DNA of 64,000 bases from JAEUTH01 sp039931675 (lineage in GTDB: Bacteria > Bacteroidota > Bacteroidia > AKYH767-A > OLB10): NCBI GenBank assembly GCA_039931675.1, contig JBDTRM010000218.1, positions 5,607 through 69,606 of the forward strand. The letters are read 5' to 3'. This document shows positions 16,086-24,624 of the stretch, piece by piece. Both the position numbers and the translations under genes were made by a program. The notes below the pieces were generated by a model. The model was not told the DNA's origin, did not search any database, and saw only the letters and a list, made by a program, of their open reading frames with translations. Each line of letters starts with the position of its first letter. Position 1 is the first letter of the stretch.

Positions 16086-16471
16086 TAAAGCATAAGTTTC
16101 AGAATAATATTAGCTTTAAGATTGAAATTACAAAGAAATAAAAACCTAAACTTATGCAAGCACCAAGAAACACATTAGACTTCAAAGGTCAAAACATTAA
16201 TACTTTTAGCAACAAGGGTTTTCCTCTTCACTTGAGGGTTTTTACGCTTTTTGTTTTTTTAGTATAACTCCTCTTGATATGCACCCTGCGCGAAGTGCAT
16301 CTTTGTCATCATAAATAATTCAAAATAAAAAAGGTGCCATTACAAATTTCAAAAGCGATTTAAAACCGGTTTAGCCCAAAGCGTGGTAGCGGTTTTAAAT
16401 TTCAAAAGCAATTTGGCATTATTAAAACAGGTAGTTGCTTAATAATTCTAACCATTAAAATCAATTACTGA

Positions 16472-16499
16472 CGGGGAGCAATGCTCTCCGTTTTTTTTT
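16472..16499 (+). terminator. Rho-independent terminator with T9 tract
   Basis: CGGGGAGC-AAT-GCTCTCCG forms an eight-pair stem (one G-T pair) and is followed by nine T residues. It faces plus-strand transcription, yet the only thing upstream on that strand is the non-coding stretch 15933-16471, so it marks the end of an RNA other than a known mRNA. Confidence 0.85.
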
Positions 16500-16565
16500 G
16501 TGAAGTATTCATTCCATTTCAAATTACTTTTTACCTTGCGTCAAAATCATTAAAACAAAATTAAA

Positions 16566-17252
16566 ATGAAAAAAATATTAATAACTATTACCGCATTTGT
16601 TGTAAGCACTGCTGCCGCTCTTGCTCAATTTGAAGGCTCCTACACAATAACCATTGAAAGTGCAAAGCTTACTGAGCCCATGGATATCAACATGACCGTT
16701 AAAGGAAATTTATCATGCATGCAAATTCCTTCAATGGAGTCAAGTGGAATGGTAAAAAACATCATCAATAGCGAAACTCAAAGCATGATTATGTGCAATG
16801 ATCGTGGTGGAAGAAAAATAGGGATGAAAATGAACATGAAAGATGCGGAACGATTCGCACCGCAGGAAGCAAAACCTTTCACTGTTACCGAAACAACCGA
16901 AACCAAAGTTATTGACGGTTATAAATGCAAAAAAATAATTATGGAAAATGATGAGTCAAAAAATGAATTATGGATCACAAATGAATTACCAATAAGTATG
17001 AAAGACCTTCTTAATTCAATCAGTGCAAATCGTTCACCTGGAAGCATAATGCTTCGCAATTTGAAACGCGGCTACGGTGATCAAAATGGTGTTGCTCTTC
17101 AAACATTTTCAACGAACAAAAGCTCAAAGGAGGAATTTACTATGACCATTCACAATATCACTAAAACAAAAGTGGATGATAAAGTATTTAATACAGATGA
17201 TTTTCAGTTGATGGATATGCCAAATATGGGTGGCGGGGCTATTCATAAATAA
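16566..17252 (+). CDS. DUF4412 domain exported protein
   Basis: 228 residues with a signal peptide (MKKILITITAFVVSTAAALAQ). The mature part fits DUF4412: FEGSYTITIESAK, NMTVKGNLSCMQIPSMESSG, SETQSMIMCNDRGGRK and a central VIDGYKCKKIIMENDESKNELWI block. Met-rich patches (MKMNMKDAE, QLMDMPNMGGG) stand out. The fold is LolA/LolB-like in related families, so a periplasmic lipid or ligand-binding role is possible but unproven. A terminator follows 27 bases after the stop, so it is transcribed alone. Confidence 0.85.
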   Translation: MKKILITITAFVVSTAAALAQFEGSYTITIESAKLTEPMDINMTVKGNLSCMQIPSMESSGMVKNIINSETQSMIMCNDRGGRKIGMKMNMKDAERFAPQEAKPFTVTETTETKVIDGYKCKKIIMENDESKNELWITNELPISMKDLLNSISANRSPGSIMLRNLKRGYGDQNGVALQTFSTNKSSKEEFTMTIHNITKTKVDDKVFNTDDFQLMDMPNMGGGAIHK

Positions 17253-17278
17253 AGATTGAAATGGTCTAAAATAATTTT

Positions 17279-17317
17279 AAAAGCCTTTCTTATTTCGAAG
17301 GGCTTTTCTTTTTACAT
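17279..17317 (+). terminator. Rho-independent terminator after the DUF4412 gene
   Basis: AAAAGCCTTTC and GAAGGGCTTTT pair with one mismatch around a short loop, followed by CTTTTT. Confidence 0.8.
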
Positions 17318-17359
17318 ACTGTTTGCATGAAAATGCTTTCTTTATTCAATAAAATTTCT

Positions 17360-17367
17360 TAAATTTG
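17360..17367 (+). promoter_or_regulatory. TAnnTTTG promoter-like box before the carboxypeptidase gene
   Basis: TAAATTTG matches the Bacteroidota -7 motif; a weak TTTC lies 19 bases upstream in place of TTTG. If used, transcription would start near 17373 and leave a leader of about 160 bases. Confidence 0.35.
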
Positions 17368-17533
17368 TTTGCAGTTGATTCTAACAATTAAGATTATATT
17401 TTTTCGTTCAGATAGAGATTTACTTAAAATCTATCATAAGCTCACCCCTCAGATAACAATTAACACTGCAATGTTTATAACCCCCTTTCGTTATAAAATT
17501 GGAAGTATTTAATTCTAAGTAAACTTGCAGGAA

Positions 17534-19195
17534 ATGAAAAGTGCAAAACAAGTTTTTTTAAAATCAGTCAGAAGCGCAGTTGCAATCAAAGCATCAGCAC
17601 TATTTGTATTGATATTTGTTTTTGTTCTTAATACAAAAGCACAGGTTGAATTTGGTGAGGAAGACAGTATTCCATCGCAGATGCTCGAAGATTTAGCTGA
17701 GCCGGATACTGTTTTACTGCTTGATTCAAACATGCAGGGTAACACCCAGGTTGTTTTTGACTCTGTATTCAACTATAATTTTATTGCAGGTTTAGCGAAG
17801 GATTCTTTGCGCTTTCGTGCGGGCTTACTCTACGATCTTGAGAGCAATACGGTGGTATGGCAAAAGGATATGAACTACGCATATCCTATCGCATCAGTTA
17901 CAAAGATGATGACCGGTTTGTTAACAATACAGGATATTCAGAAAGGTATCATCAACTGGAATGACAAGGTAGATGTAACTACACAGAGAGTTGTTTACTC
18001 AGGAAGGCGCAAGCATCGCAAGAAAAAAATCCTTGTTTATCATAACACCTATACGCTTCGAGATTTGTTGAAAATGACATTGATCGAGTCAAATAATTAT
18101 GCTGCCGAATTGGTGGCACGTCATGCAGGCGGTGGCGATTTAAGTGCATTCATAAAGCGCATGAATGATAAAGCTGTCGAATTGAAGATGAATAACACTT
18201 TTTATGGTAATCCTTCGGGATTGCCCGGAAGATATGGTGAAATGGACAACAGTTCATCTCCGCATGATTTATTGTTGCTGGCAAAAGAAACTTTGCGTTA
18301 CCCTGAATTTATGGAAATAACATCAATGGGTTATGCTAATGTGGAGAATGGAAATAGTTCATACACCATAAGAAATCACAACGGACTGGTGCGCGATTAT
18401 GTGAATGAAGTGGACGGAATAAAAACAGGTTTTACACGCAATGCAGGATTTTGCTTAGTGGCTTCAGCAAAACGCTATGATCACAGGTTGCTTGCCATTG
18501 GTCTTGGTTTTCCCTCTGTTTATATGCGTAATCAGTTTATATCAGATGTTATTAATAATTATTACCAGCAAATAGGTTTGGGGCTTATGGGCACTGTGCT
18601 GAGTGATTCGGTTTTACAAGCCGTTAAACCGGGATTTTGTAATGACGATTACAACTATGGAGCGGCTGCAAATAAATTTCCGATGTCGGTGAGAAATGAT
18701 TTTACTGCGGACAGTAACTCTCAGGATATTTATAAAACCGTTATACAGCAACAACGTAAAACCCATGTAGTACGTTCAGGCGAAACACTTACTGCCATTG
18801 CACATAAATATAGCTGCACTACCACTGAGTTAAAAAAATGGAATAAGATGAAATCGGCTACTTTAAAAAAAGGGCAGCGCTTAACTGTAATGGTTGATGT
18901 TAAAAAAGTAGTGCCTGTTAAACCAGCTACTCCTACCTATGCCTCGCGACAAGACAGCATTAATAAATTTAAAAAGAATGATGTGATACTTGCTGATGAT
19001 ACAACAGTGTCTCCTAAACAAGCATATTCAGAAAAGAAAAATTATTTCATCCATGTGGTGCAATCAGGCGATACACTTTGGAATATTGCACAACGCTACA
19101 ATGTTGATTCAATTGAAAAAATAAAACGATTAAATAATATTACCCGAAATCAGATTAAAGTAGGACAGCGGGTAAAAGTTCCAAAGAACTCCTGA
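17534..19195 (+). CDS. D-alanyl-D-alanine carboxypeptidase (PBP5/6-like) with two LysM domains
   Basis: 553 residues from the ATG at 17534; a TTG three codons upstream is less likely. An N-terminal signal/anchor helix (ASALFVLIFVFVLNTKAQ) is followed by a serine transpeptidase-type domain with S-V-T-K (121-124), S-N-N in LIESNNYAAEL near 186, and K-T-G in DGIKTGFTRNAGF near 298: the complete S-x-x-K / S-x-N / K-T-G set. Two LysM repeats close the protein (HVVRSGETLTAIAHKYSCTT and HVVQSGDTLWNIAQRYNVDS). It should trim the terminal D-Ala of peptidoglycan in the periplasm, with LysM binding the glycan. The LysM addition differs from enterobacterial PBP5. Confidence 0.95.
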   Translation: MKSAKQVFLKSVRSAVAIKASALFVLIFVFVLNTKAQVEFGEEDSIPSQMLEDLAEPDTVLLLDSNMQGNTQVVFDSVFNYNFIAGLAKDSLRFRAGLLYDLESNTVVWQKDMNYAYPIASVTKMMTGLLTIQDIQKGIINWNDKVDVTTQRVVYSGRRKHRKKKILVYHNTYTLRDLLKMTLIESNNYAAELVARHAGGGDLSAFIKRMNDKAVELKMNNTFYGNPSGLPGRYGEMDNSSSPHDLLLLAKETLRYPEFMEITSMGYANVENGNSSYTIRNHNGLVRDYVNEVDGIKTGFTRNAGFCLVASAKRYDHRLLAIGLGFPSVYMRNQFISDVINNYYQQIGLGLMGTVLSDSVLQAVKPGFCNDDYNYGAAANKFPMSVRNDFTADSNSQDIYKTVIQQQRKTHVVRSGETLTAIAHKYSCTTTELKKWNKMKSATLKKGQRLTVMVDVKKVVPVKPATPTYASRQDSINKFKKNDVILADDTTVSPKQAYSEKKNYFIHVVQSGDTLWNIAQRYNVDSIEKIKRLNNITRNQIKVGQRVKVPKNS

Positions 19196-19235
19196 TCATT
19201 CAATCCTATTAATAAACTTAAAACGTTTATCAAAA

Positions 19236-19796
19236 ATGAAACTCCATTTAAGAACAACTTTACTGTTTACAGTATTGATCAATTTTGTGTTTGCACAAAA
19301 AGATATTAAAGCTCCTAAAATTCCTGTTAGTGAAGAGACTAAACTTTTTACTTACACTAAAACGGTTGAAACACCTGGTGTTGTAAAAGCTGAATTATAT
19401 GATCGTGCATTTGCATGGTTATCGGCTTACTATAAAAATCCTGCTGATGTTTTAAGAGAAAAAGATCGTGAAGCCGGGATGATGTTATTGAAAGCCCGCT
19501 TTAAAATTTTAAACATGGTTGATAAGAAAAGTGGAGTGGCAACTGCTGCCGGAGATGTTCAATATACATTGAAGCTTGATTTTAAAGATGACAAATTCCG
19601 CTATACATTAACTGACATTAACTGGAAGCAGCTTTCATATTTTCCTTCTGAAAAATGGATGGATAAAACCAATCAATATTACTCGCCTAACTGGGATTAT
19701 TATCTTATGCAAACTGATGACAACTGCAAAAAAATTGTTGCTGATTTAGAAAAAGCGATTTCAACAGCAAAGGTGGAGAAGACTGATAAATGGTGA
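19236..19796 (+). CDS. DUF4468 domain exported protein
   Basis: 186 residues with a short signal peptide (MKLHLRTTLLFTVLINFVFA). The body fits DUF4468 (FTYTKTVETPGVVKAELYDRAFAWLSAYY, YTLKLDFKDDKFRYTLTDI), a beta-sheet domain common in Bacteroidota and thought to be periplasmic. It lies 40 bases after the carboxypeptidase and may be co-transcribed. Function unknown. Confidence 0.82.
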   Translation: MKLHLRTTLLFTVLINFVFAQKDIKAPKIPVSEETKLFTYTKTVETPGVVKAELYDRAFAWLSAYYKNPADVLREKDREAGMMLLKARFKILNMVDKKSGVATAAGDVQYTLKLDFKDDKFRYTLTDINWKQLSYFPSEKWMDKTNQYYSPNWDYYLMQTDDNCKKIVADLEKAISTAKVEKTDKW

Positions 19797-19820
19797 TCTT
19801 GGTTTGTATTTTGCTGATTC

Positions 19821-19854
19821 AACTTTCGGAAAGTTGAAGGAACTTTCCGAAAGT
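19821..19854. repeat. Paired AACTTTCSGAAAGT palindromes
   Basis: AACTTTCGGAAAGTT (19821-19835) and AACTTTCCGAAAGT (19841-19854) lie six bases apart right after the DUF4468 gene. The same palindrome occurs at 8811-8825. Confidence 0.75.
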
Positions 19855-19905
19855 GACAGCCCGAAGAAATATTGTTCCAAATTGATAAATTGTAGGTACT
19901 GTTTT

Positions 19906-20000
19906 TGTCAGACACCTTTTCGGGTGTCAGACAAATGATTTTTTCACTTCAGTAATTTCTTCCAGCAATGTGTCTGACACCCGAAAAGGTGTCTGACACA
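19906..20000. repeat. REP-like pair of TGTCAGACACC palindromes in inverted orientation
   Basis: Unit 1 (19906-19933) is TGTCAGACACC-TTTTCG-GGTGTCAGACA and unit 2 (19971-20000) is TGTCTGACACC-CGAAAA-GGTGTCTGACA plus CA; unit 2 is the exact reverse complement of unit 1 over 28 bases, so the two units form a perfect larger inverted repeat 37 bases apart. Relatives are at 61895-61922 and, more divergent, 7774-7802. Arrangement is like BIME/REP pairs in enterobacteria. Confidence 0.85.
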
Positions 20001-20033
20001 ATCCAATCCAAATTTCCAACTTCCAAGTCCCAA
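20001..20033. repeat. CCAACTTCCAA word repeat abutting the ggt stop codon
   Basis: ATCCAATCCAAATTTCCAAC followed by TTCCAAGTCCCAA is built from a TTCCAA/TCCAA word and runs right up to the ggt stop codon. Confidence 0.6.
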
Positions 20034-21737
20034 TTAATATCCAACAGCTTTATCATCACCACGTGGGTCTGCACCGCCTTCTAATTTTTTATCAGGCAAA
20101 ATTAGAATTGCATCTACTCTTCCTATTCCGCTTACTTCTTCAAATTCATATCCCAATTGATTAAGTTCATTTTTCAATGCATCATTAAAAACACCCTTCT
20201 CCATTTTAATTTTATCGGGCAACCATTGATGATGAAATCTCTTTTCAGTTATTGACTGCTGCATGGTCATGTTAAAGTCAACTACATTTACAAAACATTG
20301 AAATACTGAAGTGATAATGGTTGAACCTCCGGGTGTACCTATTACCATAAATAATTTTTTATCGTGTTGAACTATTGTTGGTGTCATTGAACTCAACATT
20401 CTTTTGCCCGCTGCTATTGCATTGGCATCCGATCCAATCAAACCGTAAGAGTTAGGCACACCGGGCTTTATGCTGAAATCATCCATTTCATTATTCAATA
20501 AAAATCCGGCACCGCGCACAACTACTTTACTTCCATAAGCGCCATTTAAAGTTGTGGTGCATGAAACAGCATTGCCTTTTGAATCAACTATTGAAAAATG
20601 TGTCGTTTCATTTTTTTCTGTTATTGTAATGCTTCCTGCTTTAATTTCCGAAGATGATGTTGCATGAGTAAAAGAAAAATCACTCATGCGATTCAGGCAA
20701 TATTTTTTATCAAGCAATTGCTGTTGCGGCACTTTGTAAAAATCAGGATCGCCCAGATATGTTGCGCGATCAGCATACACGCGCTTTTCTGCCTCGGCCA
20801 TCAGTTGAATTGATTTAGCAGAATGAAATCCCATTGTACTTAAATTATATGGCGCTACCATTTGCAACAATTGTATTAAAGCAATCCCTCCACTTGATGG
20901 CGGGCACATTGAAATAAGATGATAGTTTTTATAATCACCTTCGATTGGTTTACGCCATATTGCTTTATAATTTTTTAAATCATCAAGTATGATTTTTCCT
21001 TTGCATGATTTCATTTGGGCCACAATTTGATTTGCGGTTTCTCCACCATAGAAACCATTTGATTGTTCATCACGAATGCGTTCTAATGTTTTCGCAAGTT
21101 CGGCCGGATACAGTGTATCACCCATTTTCCATAAACTATCTTTTTCATTTACGAGATAAACAGGAGCATCATTATTTCTTAAAAAATCCGAACGACTAAA
21201 ATTTAACATGGCCGCTTCTTTTGCAGTAAGCACTACACCACGTTTTGCTAAATCAATTGCAGGTTGCACTAAATCTTTCCACGGCAACGAACCAAATTTT
21301 TTATAAGTTTCATACATACCTTCCACCGTACCTGGAACTCCGGCAGCCAAACATCCTTCAGTGCTTAAATTTTCAATAACATTTCCTGTTGCATCAAGGT
21401 ACATATCGTGTGATGCCGCTGCCGGAGCCATTTCGCGAAAATCTAATGCACCGTTAGTTCCATCATTCAACCTGTAAACCATCATTCCGCCACCACCGAT
21501 ATTTCCTGCAACTGGCAAACAAACCGAAAGCGCAAATTCAGTTGCAATCATTGCATCAAAAGCATTACCGCCCTTTTTTAGAATCTCAACACCAATGCGC
21601 GATGCTTCAGGATGAGCGCTGACCACCATTGCATGTGATGCAATTACACCACGCTGAGCTTCCTTTCTATCATCGCCAATAAATGAAACATTTATAAAGA
21701 GAATGAATATGAGTGAAAGAAATTTAATGGTTTTCAT
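20034..21737 (-). CDS. ggt: Gamma-glutamyltransferase
   Basis: 567 residues with a signal peptide (KFLSLIFILFINVSFIG). Ntn-hydrolase family: the autoprocessing site and nucleophile is Thr378 in ETTHFSIVD, followed by GNAVSCTTTLNGAYGSK and LLNNEMDDFS; the N-terminal subunit has SHAMVVSAHPEASRIGVE, FDAMIATEFALSV, NIGGGGMMVYR and LDFREMAP, which bind the gamma-glutamyl group. GMLSSM-like ML SSMTP is present (RMLSSMTPTIV), and GTPGGSTIITSVFQ forms the oxyanion region. It degrades glutathione in the periplasm. The stop is 11 bases from the amidohydrolase start upstream, so both probably share a transcript. Confidence 0.96.
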   Translation of the reverse strand: MKTIKFLSLIFILFINVSFIGDDRKEAQRGVIASHAMVVSAHPEASRIGVEILKKGGNAFDAMIATEFALSVCLPVAGNIGGGGMMVYRLNDGTNGALDFREMAPAAASHDMYLDATGNVIENLSTEGCLAAGVPGTVEGMYETYKKFGSLPWKDLVQPAIDLAKRGVVLTAKEAAMLNFSRSDFLRNNDAPVYLVNEKDSLWKMGDTLYPAELAKTLERIRDEQSNGFYGGETANQIVAQMKSCKGKIILDDLKNYKAIWRKPIEGDYKNYHLISMCPPSSGGIALIQLLQMVAPYNLSTMGFHSAKSIQLMAEAEKRVYADRATYLGDPDFYKVPQQQLLDKKYCLNRMSDFSFTHATSSSEIKAGSITITEKNETTHFSIVDSKGNAVSCTTTLNGAYGSKVVVRGAGFLLNNEMDDFSIKPGVPNSYGLIGSDANAIAAGKRMLSSMTPTIVQHDKKLFMVIGTPGGSTIITSVFQCFVNVVDFNMTMQQSITEKRFHHQWLPDKIKMEKGVFNDALKNELNQLGYEFEEVSGIGRVDAILILPDKKLEGGADPRGDDKAVGY

Positions 21738-21748
21738 AATTCCTGTAA

Positions 21749-22954
21749 TCAGATTATTTTTTTTACTGATGATGATGCAGTGAGTTGAAGATTTTCCAAA
21801 TCAATATTTTCTATCAAATTCAATCCCGGTTTTTTCCCTGCTTCAATACTACCGAATGTTTTTTCAATGTCAAGATATTCTGCTCCATTTATAGTTGCCC
21901 ATGTAAGCTTAGTTTGCAATGGGATTGAAGGATTGTGTTTGCTGATTGTCTTTAATTCATCCAACACGCTTAAACTCCAATTGCTTGTATAACTATCCGT
22001 ACCAATGCAACACTTTGCCTTAGTTGAAATAAAATTTTCAAACTGTGGCAATCGGTTTTCAATATAAAGATTTGCATTGGGGCAAAAACACCAATATAGT
22101 TTTCTATGATGTTGATGTGCCCATTCAATATCTTGCTTATCAGTAAAAGTATTGTGAACCAAAAGTGTTTTGCTTTCAGAATTCATTAATGTCAAAACTG
22201 ATTGTAAAGAGTTTTTTCCTGTAGCTTCAAATTGCTGCATCGCTAATCCTGCATTGGCAAACAAATCATACATGGCTCCGCTTTTATTTTTGAATAATTC
22301 ACTTTCGGCTTCACACTCTTGGTTATGTATGCTTTGAATGGAATTGTTTTTTGCTGCAAGATTTTTTATCAGCTCAAACAAAGTTGGCGTAACTGTATAA
22401 GGTGCATGAGGAACAATTGAGTGATTTGCATTTTGTGGAGCAATATTTTTCAATTGTTCTCCTAAATCAACACAATGCTGAAACATTTGTTCAGCGCGTT
22501 CTTTAACAATATCAAATGCTTCTATCAATGTGTGGAAATAAATTTTGCTGGTTGCTTTTTTTGCAAAGGTGTAATCATCATTTGAAATATCAGCCACAGC
22601 TACAATTCCGTTATCAAACATTTCTTTTTCGGCATCAATAATTGTTTGCTGAATCAATTCAAGTGCATAATTATTCCTGATGGCAAGAATTTCTTTAATG
22701 AAACCTGCAAGTCCTGTTCCCGGTTTTATCTGGTCTTTCAGATGGGAGAGTTCTAAATGACAATGCGCATTTATAAAACCGGGAACGATAATTCCTTTCA
22801 AGGTTTGAAGTTTGAGGTTTGAGTCCCGATAGTTATCGGGATGAGGTTGCTCTGAAATTGAAATAATTTTTCCATCATCATCAATTTGAATTATACCATT
22901 TTTAATAGGTGCAGAAGTTATCGGAAAAATATAATCGGCAGTGATGTATCTCAT
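21749..22954 (-). CDS. Amidohydrolase (cytosine deaminase/ATZ-TRZ-like superfamily)
   Basis: 401 residues. IVPGFINAHCHLELSHL gives the metal-binding HxH of the amidohydrolase barrel, VPHAPYTVTPTLFE and SIHNQECEAESELF give the next conserved His/Glu, LVHNTFTD and CCIGTDSYTSNWSL the last His/Asp. Related enzymes deaminate purine-like substrates, including aminodeoxyfutalosine in menaquinone synthesis, but no menaquinone genes lie nearby, so the substrate is open. Residues about 37-56 (SEQPHPDNYRDSNLKLQTLK) are encoded by an inserted palindromic/word repeat just before the HxH strand, in a loop where homologues are shorter. Confidence 0.85.
   Translation of the reverse strand: MRYITADYIFPITSAPIKNGIIQIDDDGKIISISEQPHPDNYRDSNLKLQTLKGIIVPGFINAHCHLELSHLKDQIKPGTGLAGFIKEILAIRNNYALELIQQTIIDAEKEMFDNGIVAVADISNDDYTFAKKATSKIYFHTLIEAFDIVKERAEQMFQHCVDLGEQLKNIAPQNANHSIVPHAPYTVTPTLFELIKNLAAKNNSIQSIHNQECEAESELFKNKSGAMYDLFANAGLAMQQFEATGKNSLQSVLTLMNSESKTLLVHNTFTDKQDIEWAHQHHRKLYWCFCPNANLYIENRLPQFENFISTKAKCCIGTDSYTSNWSLSVLDELKTISKHNPSIPLQTKLTWATINGAEYLDIEKTFGSIEAGKKPGLNLIENIDLENLQLTASSSVKKII
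22801..22841. repeat. Word repeat plus TCCCGAT palindrome inside the amidohydrolase gene
   Basis: AGGTTTGAAGTTTGAGGTTTGAG (in two parts: AGGTTTGAAG + TTTGAGGTTTGAG) has a 7-base period and is followed by the palindrome TCCCGATAGTTATCGGGA (22824-22841). The reading frame stays open through both. Confidence 0.75.
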
Positions 22955-23059
22955 TAATTGAAAATTGATTTTTCAAATATGTTAATTAAATCGGAATACT
23001 CACGCGCACCTCGGCCCTAAAAGCGCAACCGCACTATTGTTGTAAAAATGAAATCGGTG

Positions 23060-23116
23060 TAATCTTAAAGAATCAAATAAATCTTAAAATCCAATAATCC
23101 TTAAATCCTAGTCCTA
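23060..23116. repeat. AATCTTAAA/AATCCT word repeat before rlmN
   Basis: AATCTTAAAGAATCAAATAAATC, TTAAAATCCAATAATCCTTAA and ATCCTAGTCCTA show a loose 7-9-base word pattern shared with 4576-4618 and 28750-28838. It ends 15 bases before the rlmN start, so it is the rlmN leader. Confidence 0.5.
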
Positions 23117-23130
23117 TCTTTGTCCCCGGA

Positions 23131-24180
23131 ATGAATTCAAAGAAAGACATACGTGCATTAACATTGGAGCAGTTGCAGGAATTTTTTATCACCAATGGTG
23201 AACAGAAATTTCGTGCAAAACAAGTGATGGATTGGTTATGGAAAAATTCTGCCACATCTTTCGATCAGATGAATAATGTGAGCAAGAAAATGCGCGAAGC
23301 TTTGGAGCAAAATTTTGTAATCAATGCCGTTATAGTGGACACGAAGCAGGTAAGCAGTGACCACACCATTAAAAATGCTTTCCGTTTATATGACGGCAAT
23401 ATTGTTGAGGGAGTTTTAATTCCCACTGAAAATCGCATGACAGCTTGTGTTTCATCGCAGGTGGGTTGCAGTCTTACATGTAAGTTTTGTGCAACAGGCA
23501 GATTAGAGCGTTTGCGAAATCTCAATGCCGATGAGATTTACGACCAGGTGGCCCTTATTAAAAAACAAGCCGAAGACCATTACAACATTCCGCTCACCAA
23601 CATTGTTTATATGGGGATGGGCGAACCTCTTTTGAATTACAGCAACGTATTGAAATCAATTGAGCACATTACCTCGCCCGAAGGTTTGAACATGGCAGCC
23701 AAGCGCATCACCGTTTCAACGGCAGGCATTGCAAAAATGATTAAGAAATTGGGTGATGATGATGTGCGGTTTAACCTTGCGCTTTCATTACATGCAGCCA
23801 ACGATAAAAAACGCGACCAGATTATGCCCATCAACGAGCACAATAATCTTGAAGCGCTTCGCGAAGCATTAAAATATTTTTATGATAAAACGGGAACACC
23901 TGTTACGTATGAATACATCGTGTTCAATAATTTTAATGATTCGCCTGAAGATGCTTACGAACTTTGGCAGTTTGCAAAGAACATTCCCTGCAAGATTAAT
24001 CTTATCGAATACAACCCGATAGAAGGCGGTACTTTTGTAAATGCCAAAGAAGATAAAATAGATGCCTTTAAAAATTATCTTGAGCATAAAGGTCTGATAG
24101 TTAATGTACGCAGAAGCCGTGGTAAAGATATTGACGCGGCCTGCGGGCAATTGGCTAACAAGTCGGTAAAAACGGTATGA
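23131..24180 (+). CDS. rlmN: Dual-specificity 23S rRNA/tRNA adenine-C2 methyltransferase RlmN
   Basis: 349 residues. The radical-SAM motif C-x3-C-x2-C is at 113-120 (GCSLTCKFCATGRL); MGMGEPLLNYSNVLKSIE, RITVSTAGIAKMIKKLG, LALSLHAAND and YVIF-like EYIVFNNFND complete the core. DAACGQL near the end carries the second catalytic Cys that forms the methyl-Cys/protein adduct; RGKDIDAACG matches family ends. It methylates A2503 of 23S rRNA and A37 of some tRNAs. Ends 33 bases before a GAGACGCAA palindrome. Confidence 0.97.
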   Translation: MNSKKDIRALTLEQLQEFFITNGEQKFRAKQVMDWLWKNSATSFDQMNNVSKKMREALEQNFVINAVIVDTKQVSSDHTIKNAFRLYDGNIVEGVLIPTENRMTACVSSQVGCSLTCKFCATGRLERLRNLNADEIYDQVALIKKQAEDHYNIPLTNIVYMGMGEPLLNYSNVLKSIEHITSPEGLNMAAKRITVSTAGIAKMIKKLGDDDVRFNLALSLHAANDKKRDQIMPINEHNNLEALREALKYFYDKTGTPVTYEYIVFNNFNDSPEDAYELWQFAKNIPCKINLIEYNPIEGGTFVNAKEDKIDAFKNYLEHKGLIVNVRRSRGKDIDAACGQLANKSVKTV

Positions 24181-24212
24181 CACTGTAAAACCTTTTTACA
24201 TTCAACCTTGTA

Positions 24213-24234
24213 GAGACGCAACGCATTGCGTCTC
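24213..24234. repeat. GAGACGCAA palindromic repeat after rlmN
   Basis: GAGACGCAA-CGCA-TTGCGTCTC is a perfect inverted repeat of nine-base arms. It belongs to a repeat type widespread in bacteria (GTAGAGACGCAAT...). No T tract follows, so termination is possible but not shown. Confidence 0.75.
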
Positions 24235-24580
24235 GCTACGTGATAAAGAACCCTTGAGGTCTCTTAAAAATTTGTTTCGGATTAAACCACATTTTGATTT
24301 TAAAAAATAAAAAGTATGTTTACCCCACGCTAATCATCAAAAGGAATTGTAAAAATTTTAATAGCCGGTTTCAGCAAAGCAAATTTTTACTTCTTTAGCA
24401 ATCATTTTAATCGTCAAAAAATAATTAATCGTTTATTAAGAATAAAAACAAACCAGCTTACAAGCGATATTTCCCCTGATCTCTTGCATGCACATTACGT
24501 AATGAAGTTAAAGCTGTTACAACCAACCAAAATAATAGTGATAAAATAATTACCTGTGCTGTAATTTTTCAAAACAAAGA
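24235..24580. other. Gene-free stretch between rlmN and fabF
   Basis: No reading frame of useful length on either strand and no clear structure before the shared terminator at 24581-24606. Base composition is AT-rich. I see nothing in it that I can name. Confidence 0.5.
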
Positions 24581-24606
24581 GGCTGCCCTAACGAGCAGCC
24601 TTTTGT
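24581..24606. terminator. Hairpin terminator downstream of fabF (may act both ways)
   Basis: GGCTGC-CCTAACGA-GCAGCC (24581-24600) with TTTTG on the plus side and A-rich sequence on the other side, which reads as TTTGTTTT on the minus strand. It closes the acpP-fabF operon, whose last stop is at 24625. Confidence 0.8.
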
Positions 24607-24624
24607 TTTATATTGAATAGATTA

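Larger units (their letters stand above)
15933..16565 (+). ncRNA. Gene-free region with a possible small RNA ending at a strong terminator
   Basis: About 630 bases without a convincing protein gene. A TATGTTTG box (16078-16085) fits the Bacteroidota -7 promoter motif TAnnTTTG, and 385 bases further on a strong rho-independent terminator (16472-16499) ends the stretch, so a plus-strand transcript of roughly 400 nucleotides is plausible. Inside it lie a foldback (TAAAACCG at 16361 region with CGGTTTTA about 25 bases on), two copies of AAATTTCAAAAGC with one base difference downstream (GATTT/AATTT), and the hairpin ATGCAC...GTGCAT (16278-16300). I tested it by eye for tmRNA, RNase P RNA and SRP RNA signatures and found none. 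A 36-codon frame at 16153 is discussed separately. Confidence 0.4.

Noticed and set aside
15933..16499. tmRNA, RNase P RNA or SRP RNA in the non-coding stretch
   Set aside because: Looked for the tRNA-like T arm and CCA of tmRNA, the GAGGAAAGTCC block of RNase P RNA and the GGAAGGAAGCAG-like SRP loop; none is present.
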